Shown piece after piece: positions 42,914-52,000 of a DNA stretch of 64,000 nt (positions within the stretch are counted from its first letter, which is position 1; every line of letters starts with the position of its first letter). The notes beneath the pieces were generated by a model, which searched no databases, had not been told where the DNA came from, and worked only from the letters and a program-made list of their open reading frames with translations. The stretch spans positions 1-64,000 of the forward strand of contig NZ_BLAE01000059.1 in the NCBI RefSeq assembly GCF_009687865.1, in the 5' to 3' direction. This DNA comes from Acrocarpospora macrocephala (GTDB taxonomy: Bacteria; Actinomycetota; Actinomycetes; Streptosporangiales; Streptosporangiaceae). A program made the translations under genes and the position numbers.

Positions 42914-45825
42914 TCCTCCGCCATCTCGGCCAGCAGCAGATCCTCCAGGACCTCGGCGAGCTCCGCCACCGTGCTCTTGTCGAACAGGGTGCGGATCGGC
43001 ACCTCCACCCCGAGCCCGGCCCGGATCCTGGCCGCCATCCGGGTCGCCAGCAGCGAATGCCCGCCCAGCTCGAAGAAGTCCTCGAACACTCCTACTTCGG
43101 GCACTCCCAGCAGCCCGCACCAGATGGCGGCCACGAACCCCTCCGCGTCGGTGCGCGGCAGCACCCGCTCGGCCGCCCCCGGCCTGCCCGGCTCCGGCAG
43201 CGCCGCCCGGTCGACCTTGCCGCCCTTGGTGAGCGGCAGCGCGTCCATCCGGGCCCACACGGTCGGCACCAGATGCCGGGGCAGCCGCGCCACCAGATCG
43301 GCCCGCAGGTCCACCGGATCGGCGGTGCCCGCGTAGTAGGCTACGAGATCGTCCTGCCGCGCCGTCACATATGCCTGCGCCACCTCGGGATGGGCGAGCA
43401 GATGGCTCTCGACCTCGCCCGGTTCGATCCGGAAGCCGCGTACTTTGAGCTGGTCGTCCGTCCGCCCGAGGAACTCCAGCCGCCCGTCGCTCCGCCACCG
43501 CGCCCGATCCCCGGTCAAATACCGCCGCCCGCCCGGATTGTACGGATCCGGCACGAACCGGCTCGCGGTCAACCCCGGCAGCCCGGCATAACCACGCGCC
43601 ACCCCGACCCCGCCAAGAGCGAGCTCACCCACCACCCCGGCCGGCGCCGCCAAACCCTGATCGTCGAGCACGACCGCCGACGTCCCGCCGATGGCCGCCC
43701 CGATGGACGGCCGCCGCCGCGCGTCCTCCGCCCCCAGGTCGGCGATGGTCGCGATCACCGTCCCCTCAGTCGGCCCGTACGAGTTGACCAGCCGCACCGT
43801 ATCCCCGAACCGATCCCGCCACCGCTCCACCGCCGCCGCCATGACCTGCTCGCCGCCCAGGACCACCAGCCGCAACCCCGGCGGCCAGGCGATCTCGTCG
43901 AGCACGTCCACCAGCCGATGCCAGTACGCGGTAGGCAGATCCAGCACGGTCACCTCCGGCCCCGACCGCAGCAGATCCGGCAGGGTGGCCGCCCCGTCGG
44001 GCAGCAGCACCAGCGCCGCCCCCGCCGCCAGCGCCGGAAACACCTCCTCCACATGCGCGTCGAAACTCAGCGCCGAGAACTGCACCACCCGATCCCGCGG
44101 CCCGATCTGGTACGCCTCCCGCATCCACGCGACCCGCGCCTCAACCCCGGCCCGCTCCGCGACCACCACCCGCGGCACCCCGGTCGTCCCCGACGTCGGA
44201 ATCACGTACGCGGCCCCCGAATACCGGAGAGTGCCCGCACCCCGAGTGACGCCTTCGGAGGTGACGATCCAGTGCGCGGGTCCGGCCAGCAACGCGATGC
44301 GATCATCCGGATCGTCCGGATCCAGCGGCAGATACGCGGCCCTCAACCGCCACACCGCCAGCAACGTCGCGATCGCCTCCACCGACCTCGGCAGGCATAC
44401 CCCCACAAGATCCCCGGGCCGTACTCCGGAGAGCCTTCGGGCGATCTCCTCCACCCGCGCGTCGAGCTCCTCGTACGTCACCCGCTCGTCCCCGCAGATC
44501 AACGCGACCGCGTCGGGCTCCCCACCCAGCGCGAACGCGGCCTCCCGTACCGGCTCCACCACCGGAGCGGCCACGGGATCCGCCATCGCCAGCCGCGACA
44601 CCGGCACCTGAGGATCCGCCGCCGCCGACTCCAGCAGCCGCAGGAAACGTTCGCCCATCAGCCGGACATCGGCCTCGCGGAACAGCGCGGTGTCGTAGTT
44701 GAACGACACCAAAATCCGGCTGCCGTCATGCCAGGCGTCGATGTTGAGGTCCACCTTGGCCTGCCGGTACCCCGACTCGAACTGGCTCATGGTGAGCCCG
44801 CCGAACGAGCCGTCCTTGCCCGGTGTCTGGTTGTGCAGGATGAACAGGCTCGGCACCAGCGTCTCGGCGGGCTGCGCGAACCGCTCGAACGGCACGCCCG
44901 GCCGGCCGAGCGCCGTCACCGCGTCCGCCCGGGTCCGGTCCACCAACTCGGCGAAGCCGGGGTCGTCGCTGAGATCCCCGCGCAGCGCCACGACCTGCGA
45001 GACGAACCCGACGATCGCCTCAAGCCCGGCCCGTTCCCTGGCCGCCACCGCCGTGCCCACCAGCACGTCACGCTGCCCGGTATGCCGGGAGATAAGGGCC
45101 ATGTACGCGGCCGTGAGCACCATGAACAGCGTCGCCCGCCGCTCCCTGCCCACCCGCTCAAGCCCGCGCACCACCTCAGGCGGAATCTCCATCAGATGGA
45201 ACCCGCCCCGCCCGCTAGCCGCTCCCACCGCACGGAACGGAAGGTCGGGCGGCGGCGGATCGGCCAGCCGTTCCAGCCAGAACGGCACCGCCCGCTCGTC
45301 CCGCCTGCGCTGCCAGCGCGCGTAGTCGCTGGGCTGGATCGGCAGCGGCGCCAGCCTGGGCTCCCGCCCCGCCACCGAGGCGTCGTAACATTCGGCCAGG
45401 TCGGCCAGGAGGATCTGCAGCGACCAGCCGTCCACGATGATGTGGTGCGGCACCACGCACAGCACGTGCTCCAGCGGCCCGAGCTCGATCATCGAGATCC
45501 GCACCGGCGGCCCCGCCGACAGGTCGAACGGGCGCCCCACCAGCTCGGCGACCAGCTCCTCCGCCTCGGCCTCACCGCCCGCCCGCCGCCAATCCACTGG
45601 GGGCGGCGGGCCCGCCACCGCCCACGGCACGCCTTCCTCGTCGACGAAGCGGGTGCGCAGGCTCTCGTGCCGGGCCGCGACCAGGGCGACCGCGCGGTCC
45701 ACGGCGGCCCGGTCGAGCGGGCCGCGCAGCCGCCGTACCAGATGGCAGTTGTAGGCGGAGTTGTCGGGCTTCAGCCGCTGGAGCACCCACAGGCGCTCCT
45801 GGGCGGGGGAGAGGGGCGCTTTCAT
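42910..45825 (-). CDS. NRPS module C-A-T, predicted to load a basic amino acid
   Basis: The 971-residue protein starts at ATG 45825, overlapping the previous stop (ATGA). It has a C domain (residues ~1-435, HHIIVDGWS intact), an A domain (~445-880) and a T domain with Ser924 in LGGHSLLAT. The A3 core is atypical (IPTSGTTGVPRVVV: Arg replaces the usual PKG Lys). Reading the ten binding-pocket positions by eye gives D-A-E-D-V-G-S-V-I-K; acidic residues at 239 and 278 suggest a basic side chain (Lys/Arg type). The substrate is a prediction only. Confidence 0.88.
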   Translation of the reverse strand: MKAPLSPAQERLWVLQRLKPDNSAYNCHLVRRLRGPLDRAAVDRAVALVAARHESLRTRFVDEEGVPWAVAGPPPPVDWRRAGGEAEAEELVAELVGRPFDLSAGPPVRISMIELGPLEHVLCVVPHHIIVDGWSLQILLADLAECYDASVAGREPRLAPLPIQPSDYARWQRRRDERAVPFWLERLADPPPPDLPFRAVGAASGRGGFHLMEIPPEVVRGLERVGRERRATLFMVLTAAYMALISRHTGQRDVLVGTAVAARERAGLEAIVGFVSQVVALRGDLSDDPGFAELVDRTRADAVTALGRPGVPFERFAQPAETLVPSLFILHNQTPGKDGSFGGLTMSQFESGYRQAKVDLNIDAWHDGSRILVSFNYDTALFREADVRLMGERFLRLLESAAADPQVPVSRLAMADPVAAPVVEPVREAAFALGGEPDAVALICGDERVTYEELDARVEEIARRLSGVRPGDLVGVCLPRSVEAIATLLAVWRLRAAYLPLDPDDPDDRIALLAGPAHWIVTSEGVTRGAGTLRYSGAAYVIPTSGTTGVPRVVVAERAGVEARVAWMREAYQIGPRDRVVQFSALSFDAHVEEVFPALAAGAALVLLPDGAATLPDLLRSGPEVTVLDLPTAYWHRLVDVLDEIAWPPGLRLVVLGGEQVMAAAVERWRDRFGDTVRLVNSYGPTEGTVIATIADLGAEDARRRPSIGAAIGGTSAVVLDDQGLAAPAGVVGELALGGVGVARGYAGLPGLTASRFVPDPYNPGGRRYLTGDRARWRSDGRLEFLGRTDDQLKVRGFRIEPGEVESHLLAHPEVAQAYVTARQDDLVAYYAGTADPVDLRADLVARLPRHLVPTVWARMDALPLTKGGKVDRAALPEPGRPGAAERVLPRTDAEGFVAAIWCGLLGVPEVGVFEDFFELGGHSLLATRMAARIRAGLGVEVPIRTLFDKSTVAELAEVLEDLLLAEMAEE

Positions 45826-47636
45826 GACCCGGCCGCCAGGTCGTCGAAGATGGCGGCCAGATCTTCCGCGCTCAGCCCGTCCAGCTGGTCGCGGAGCGCG
45901 GCCACCTCGTCCAGGTCCAGCTCGTCCGGGTCGAACAGTTCCATCTCGCGGGCCAGGGCGGCGACCGTGGAATGCTCGAAGAGCAGCACGATCGGCACCA
46001 CGATGGCGAACCGCGCCTGGATCTTGGCGATGATCTGGGTGGCGGCCAGCGAATGCCCGCCCAGGTCGAAGAAGTCGTCGTCGGCGCCGATCGGCTCGGC
46101 CACGCCGAGCACCTCCCCCCAGATGGCGGCCAGCTCCTGCTCGACCGGGGTGGCCGGCTCCCGGTAGGGGACGGTGCCCACCCTGGTCCAGGCGGGTGGC
46201 GGCAGCGCGGCCCGGTCGAGCTTGCCGTTGGGGGTGAGCGGCAGCGCCTCGAGCACGACCAGGTGCGCGGGCACCATGTATTCCGGCAGCGTCCTGCGCA
46301 GCCGCTCGCGCAGCACCGGCCAGAGCGCGCCGGGGTCGGCCTCTTGTGGCACCACGTAGGCCACCAGCCGGAGCGTGCCGTCCGGGCCCGGGTGGACAGC
46401 CGCGGCGGCCTGGCGCACCTCGACGCCGGAGCGCAGCGCGGTCTCGATCTCGCCGAGCTCGATGCGGAAGCCGCGCACCTTGACCTGCTGGTCGGCCCGG
46501 CCGAGGTATTCGAGCCCGGCCCCGGTGCGGCGGACCAGGTCGCCGGTGGCGTACATGCGGGTGCCGGGACGGGGGCTGAACGGGTCGGGCCGGAACCGCG
46601 CGGCCGTCAGGCGCGGCAGGCCCCGGTAGCCGCGGGCGACGCCCGCGCCGCCGATGTGCAGCTCGCCCTCCTCGGCGGGGGAGCCGTCCTCGGCGAGCAC
46701 GTACAGGCCGGTGTCGCCGACCGGGTCGCCGAGGGTGACCGGGGCGGGCGCCGGCGCCACCAGGCCCGCGGCGGACCAGACCGTGGTCTCGGTGGGGCCG
46801 TACACGTTCCACAGCCGCACCCCGTCGGCGAGCAGCGCGTCGGCGAGGTCGCGGGGCAGCGCCTCGCCGCCGCACAGGCGGGTCGCGATCTGTTCCGGCA
46901 CGCCGCCGGACTCGAGCAGGACCCGCCATCCGGCCGGGGTGGCCTGCATGATCGTCGCCCCCTGGGCGATCGCCAGCTCGCGCAGCGCCTTGCCGTCGGC
47001 GGTGTCCGCCGCGATCACCACCCGGGCCCCGCAGGCCAGCGGCAGCAGCAGCTCGAGCACCGAGATGTCGAACGACAGGGTCGTCACCGCCAGCCAGACG
47101 TCGCCGGGGGCCGGCTTCAGCGTGTCCGCGAACGACTCGATCAGGTGGGTGACCGCGCGGTGCGGCACCGCCACCCCCTTCGGGCGGCCGGTCGAGCCCG
47201 AGGTGTACATCAGGTACGCCAGATCGCCGTGCGGCCAGAGGCCCGGCTCGGCGTCCCCCGCCGCCAGCCCGCCCTCGCTGATCGTCAGCACCTCGGGCAC
47301 GCCCGCGACCAGCCGCTCGTCCACGCCCGGCTGGGTCAGCACCAGCCGGATCCCCGCGTCCTGGAGCATCAGCCGCAGCCGATCCTCCGGGAAGGCCGGG
47401 TCGAGCGGCACGTACGCGCCGCCCGCCGCCCACACCGCCAGCACCGCGACCAGCATGCCGGTGGTCCGCTCCAGGCAGAGGCCGACCGGCACTTCCGGCC
47501 CGACCCCGCGCCCGCGCAGGACCCCCGCCAGCGCGCTCACCCGGCGATGCAGCTCGGCGTAGGTCAGGTCCCCGCCGGGGCCGCTCACCGCGACCGCGTC
47601 CGGGGTCAGATCACGCCATCGCGCCAGCAGGCTCAT
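45822..47636 (-). CDS. NRPS A-T didomain, predicted to load glycine
   Basis: The 604-residue protein has an adenylation domain (A3 YTSGSTGRPKGVAVPH, A5 NVYGPTETTVW, A7 YATGDLVRR, A10 LTPNGKLDRAAL) and a carrier domain with Ser529 in LGGHSLAAT. It has no C domain, so it is either an initiation module or works with the stand-alone C protein encoded just upstream. The pocket code read by eye is D-I-L-Q-L-G-V-V-W-K, close to the glycine code DILQLGLIWK. The last ~40 residues form an acidic helical tail, perhaps for docking. Confidence 0.88.
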   Translation of the reverse strand: MSLLARWRDLTPDAVAVSGPGGDLTYAELHRRVSALAGVLRGRGVGPEVPVGLCLERTTGMLVAVLAVWAAGGAYVPLDPAFPEDRLRLMLQDAGIRLVLTQPGVDERLVAGVPEVLTISEGGLAAGDAEPGLWPHGDLAYLMYTSGSTGRPKGVAVPHRAVTHLIESFADTLKPAPGDVWLAVTTLSFDISVLELLLPLACGARVVIAADTADGKALRELAIAQGATIMQATPAGWRVLLESGGVPEQIATRLCGGEALPRDLADALLADGVRLWNVYGPTETTVWSAAGLVAPAPAPVTLGDPVGDTGLYVLAEDGSPAEEGELHIGGAGVARGYRGLPRLTAARFRPDPFSPRPGTRMYATGDLVRRTGAGLEYLGRADQQVKVRGFRIELGEIETALRSGVEVRQAAAAVHPGPDGTLRLVAYVVPQEADPGALWPVLRERLRRTLPEYMVPAHLVVLEALPLTPNGKLDRAALPPPAWTRVGTVPYREPATPVEQELAAIWGEVLGVAEPIGADDDFFDLGGHSLAATQIIAKIQARFAIVVPIVLLFEHSTVAALAREMELFDPDELDLDEVAALRDQLDGLSAEDLAAIFDDLAAGS

Positions 47637-47637
47637 C

Positions 47638-49020
47638 TCACATGCCTTTCAGTTGGGATAGGCGCAGGTCCGGGTGCTTGCCCGCCCGATGGACCAGGCC
47701 GGTGAAGGTCTCCCCGATCAGGTGACCCGTCTCGGCGGAGAACAGGTCGCTGTTGTATTCGAGCCAGCCGCCGACGCCGTCGGCGTCCCGGTAGATCTCC
47801 CCGAAGACCTCCGCCCTGGCCTGGGTGACCCGCAGCGGCTCGCACGTCTCCACCCGCAGATCGCCCAGCGTGGTACGGAACAGGTCGGCCTTCGGCAGAT
47901 CGTGGGTGAGGTTGAACACCACCTGGCAGAGCGGCGGGCGGCTCAGATCCCGGGGCGGCTGGACCGCGTTCAGCACCCGCTCGAACGGCGTGTCGGAGTT
48001 CTGCAGCGCCCGCAGGAACGGCCCCTTGGCCCGGCGCAGCAGCTCCCGGAAGGTCGGGTCGCCGGACAGGTCGGCGCGCAGCGCGATCGTGTTGGAGAAG
48101 CAGCCGATCAGCGGCGCGAACTCGGCCCGGCCGCGCCCGTGCACCGGCACGCCCACGCAGAAGTCCTGCTGCCCGGCCAGCATGCCCATGCTCGCCTGGA
48201 ACGCCACCACGAGCGCCATGAACTGGGTGCAGCGCTCCTGCTTGGCCAGCTCCTCCAGCCTGGTCGCGGCGTCGTCGGGCACCGAGACGTACTGGCGAAC
48301 CGCCCGCCCGCTCCACCGCTTCGGCCGCGGCCGATCGGTGGGCAGGTCCAGCGGCGGCACACCGGCGAGCCACTCGGCCCACCACTCCAGGGCGCGCGGG
48401 TCCTGCCGCTTCCGTTCCCACACCGCGAAATGCCGGTATTGCAGGGGAAGGGCGGGCAGGTCGGCTTCCCGGCCTTCCCGGTAGGCGGCATAACATTCGG
48501 CCAGCTCGCGCATGAGCACGTCAAGCGACCAGGCGTCACCGGCGATGTGGTGGATCACCATGCAGAGCAGGTGCGCGTCCCCGTCGGCGATCAGCGCCAC
48601 CCGGATCGGCAGGTCCCTGCTCAGGTCGAAGGGCCGGTTGACGAACCCGACCACCGCCTGCTCGCCGCCGTCCATCCGCTCCACCGGCACCTGCTCCGGC
48701 TCCCGCACCACCTGCGCCGGCCGGTCGCCCCGCAGCAGGAACCGGGTGCGCAGCACCTCGTGCCTGGCCACGATCCGGGAGAACGCCCAGACCAGCCCCG
48801 CGTGGTCCACCGCGCCGTGCAGCCGGACATGCCACATCATGTGGTAGCCGGTGTCGGCCGGGTCGAACCTGCTGAGGAACCACAGCCGCTCCTGGCCGGA
48901 GGAGAGCGGCCAGGCCATCCCGTCCGCCTGCTCGGCCAGCGACCTGCGCAGCGCCTCCCGCCGCGCCTGCGGCAGCTCCGCCAGCCGTTTGACCAGCTCC
49001 GCGCGATCCTCGGGGGTCAT
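47638..49020 (-). CDS. Stand-alone NRPS condensation domain
   Basis: The 460-residue protein is a single C domain: PLSSGQERLWFL, RHEVLRTRF, IHHIAGDAW, and CVGVPVHGRGR. The C3 motif reads HHxxxDA instead of HHxxxDG; the catalytic second His is kept. It overlaps the first NRPS gene (ATGA) and ends one base before the A-T gene start, so it probably supplies the condensation activity missing from that protein. Confidence 0.88.
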   Translation of the reverse strand: MTPEDRAELVKRLAELPQARREALRRSLAEQADGMAWPLSSGQERLWFLSRFDPADTGYHMMWHVRLHGAVDHAGLVWAFSRIVARHEVLRTRFLLRGDRPAQVVREPEQVPVERMDGGEQAVVGFVNRPFDLSRDLPIRVALIADGDAHLLCMVIHHIAGDAWSLDVLMRELAECYAAYREGREADLPALPLQYRHFAVWERKRQDPRALEWWAEWLAGVPPLDLPTDRPRPKRWSGRAVRQYVSVPDDAATRLEELAKQERCTQFMALVVAFQASMGMLAGQQDFCVGVPVHGRGRAEFAPLIGCFSNTIALRADLSGDPTFRELLRRAKGPFLRALQNSDTPFERVLNAVQPPRDLSRPPLCQVVFNLTHDLPKADLFRTTLGDLRVETCEPLRVTQARAEVFGEIYRDADGVGGWLEYNSDLFSAETGHLIGETFTGLVHRAGKHPDLRLSQLKGM

Positions 49021-52000
49021 GACGTGACCTTCTCGAGCCGGCGCTGCAGCGCCTGTGTGCCAACCAGGTCATCGGGCACCGCGTCCGGCACCTCCTCGTC
49101 GAAACGGGCCAGCCTGCTGATCCGCAGCGCGGCCAGCGCGATGACCGCGATCGCCAGGCCGCAGACCAGATAGAGCAGGCCGATGCCGCGGTCCGCGCCG
49201 ATGCCGGCCGCCGCGCCGATGTGCTTGAACAGCTCCGACCCGTACGGCACGACCACGATGTAGCCGAACGGCAGGGTCGACCAGGCCACCAGCGTGTTCA
49301 GCGCGATCACCCGGCCGTGGAACCGCTGCGGCACCTTGACCTGGATGATCGTCGCGTACTGGCCGTTGATCAGGGTCATGCAGAACGCCATGCCGAACGC
49401 GCCCGCCGCGATCAGGGTCAGATCCGAGCGGAACCCCACCACCCCGCAGAACACCGCGAAGCCCAGCGTGGCCAGGAACACCCCGCGCAGCCGGTGCCTG
49501 CGCGGCCCGCCCCAGACGCTCATCACCAGGCCGCCGAGCAGGCCGCCCACCCCGCCGGCCAGCGACACCCGCGCGATGTCGGCCAGCGTCGCGAAGGACA
49601 GCACCAGCGGCGTGAACATCAGCCACAGCGGCGCGAGGAACACGTTGAGCACCGCGAACCAGAGCAGCATGGCGCGGAAGCTGACGTTGCCCCACGAGTG
49701 CCGGACGCCGCCCGCGATCTCGGCGAGCAGCCCCTCCCTGCGCCGCCACGCCATCGTCCTGGGGAACTGGACGAAGACCACCACGAGGGTCGCCACCACG
49801 TAGCTGAGCACGTCCAGCGCCAGGATGCCGCCGAGGCCGATCACCGACAGCAGCCCGACCGCGAGCAGCGGCACCAGCAGCATGGCCGACCCGCTCACGG
49901 TCGCCACGACGCCGTTGGCGTGGCCCAGGTACTGCTTGGGCACCAGCTGCGGGACCGCCGACATGTACGCGAACCGCTGGAACGTGAGCGCCAGCGACAG
50001 CGCCACGATCAGCGGATAGATATGCCACACCTGGAGGTTGCCCGTCCACGCCAGGACGCCCAGGATCAGCTGCACCCCGCCCGCGGCCAGATCGCCGAGG
50101 ATCATGATGGTGCGCCGGTCGTACCGGTCCACGATTGCCCCGGCCAGCGGCGACACCAGCATGCCGGGCACCAGCCCGAGCACCGCGAACATGGTGAAGT
50201 CGGCCAGCGACCCGGTGGTGATGTAGATCCACACCGGGATGGCGAAGTCGGTCAGCGCCGAGCCCGTCCACGAGATCAGCTGTCCGGCGGCGACGGCGAA
50301 GAAGCGGCGCATGCTCGGGCTGGGGCCGAGCGCGAGCCCGTCCTCGTCGGCCGCCACGTCCTTGCGGGACAGCCCCTGCAGCCACCAGGTGGACCGCTCG
50401 GTGCGGCGGAGCGGCTCTGTGGCGTCCTCCGCGATCGCCCGGTGGGTGCCGGTGACGATCGCGGCCAGCTCTTCGGCGCGGTACTTCAGGTAGAAGTGCC
50501 CGGCTTCGTCGAGCACCACCCCGGCGGCGCAGTCGCTCAGCAGGTGCCACTCGCGGTAGCGCTCCTGGTAGAACTCGCAGGCCGGGTCGCGTTCGCCCGC
50601 CACTGAGATCACGGGGGCGCGCAGGCGCGCGATGCCCTGCTCGAACAGGTTCGTGAAGTACTGCTCGGCCTCGCGGGTGCCCCGCCTGCGGTTCTCGATC
50701 ACGAGCTTGAGCTGGGCGGGTTCGAGGTCGTCGAGGTCCAAGCCGGCCGCTTGCAGGGCGTTGGCCCAGATCTGGTCGCTGCGCAGGCGCTCCATGACGC
50801 GGGAGAGTCCGGCCAAGCGGCCCCTCGGGCGGCCGAACGGGAAGATGCCGCCCAGGTAGACGGCGTCCACCTCGCGGCCGGCCGCCTCCAGCTTGCGGGC
50901 GATGTCCACGGTGAGCATGACGCCCAGGCCGCAGTGGCCGTACAGGACGAGCGGGCCTTGCACGTTCGCCAGGATCTCCGCCACGCAGCCGTCGGCGACC
51001 TCCGGGATCGGGCGGCCCTCTTCGCCCAGCTCGTGGCCGGGGACGGCGATCGAGAGGAGCTGCCAGTCGTCCGGCATCACGTCGGCCAGGGGTTTGTAGA
51101 TGACCGCGCTGCCACCGCCGTACGGCGCGCAGACGAGGGTCCCTTTCGTCTGCTTCCGGGGTGGTGTGAACCGGTGCAGGAAACGTTTCGGGCCGCTGTC
51201 GCCGGTGTCGAGGAGGCGGGCCAGGTCGCGTACGGTGCGGTGTTTGAACAGGTCGAGTACGGTCACGGTCCGGTGTGGCACGGCCTTGCGGAGGCGGGCG
51301 ATCACGCGCATGGCCAGCAGTGAGTGGCCGCCGAGGGTGAAGAAGTCGTCGAGCGCGCCGACCTGGTCCGCGTCGAGCAGGTCGGCCCAGATGGCGGCGA
51401 CGATCCGCTCGGATTCGGTGGCAGGGGGGATGTGCTCGCCCGCTGGGAGCGCGGCGAGTTCGGGGAGTTTGTCGCGGTCGATCTTGCCGTGGGATTTGAG
51501 GGGGAGTTCGGCCAGCCAGATGAACTGAGTGGGGATCATGTAGTCGGGGAGGGTTCGTGCCAGGCGGTCGCGGAGTTCCTCGTCGGGGACGGGGTCGCCA
51601 GTGAGGTAGGCGACCAGGCGGTCGTTGCGGGGGACGACCACGCAGGCGCCGCCGATGACGGCTTCGATCTCGGCGGGTTCGACGCGGTAGCCGCGGATTT
51701 TGAGCTGGTGGTCGCGGCGGCCTAGGAAGTCCAGGTCGCCTGAGGGTAGCCAGCGGGCCAGGTCGCCGGTGCGGTACATGCGGGCGCCGGGCTCGCCGTA
51801 CGGGTCGGGGAGGAAGTTCTCGGCGGTGAGCGCTGGGCGGTTCAGGTAGCCGCGGGCCAGGCGGGGGCCGCCGAGATAGACCTCGCCGGGGACGCCCACG
51901 GGGACCGGGCGCAGGTGCCGGTCAAGGACGTGCACGCGCGCGCCCGGGAGGGGCTCGCCGATGGGGAGTGTGCCGTGGTCCTGCGGGAACTCGATCTTGT

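Noticed and set aside
42841-46167. 1108-codon open frame on the plus strand
   Set aside because: Antisense to NRPS genes with full core motifs; composition is Arg/Pro/His-rich noise.
45826-47433. N-terminal extension of the C-A-T NRPS gene (1507-codon frame)
   Set aside because: The extension is an out-of-frame shadow of the A-T gene; the ATG at 45825 overlaps the A-T stop and opens directly on the C-domain motif.
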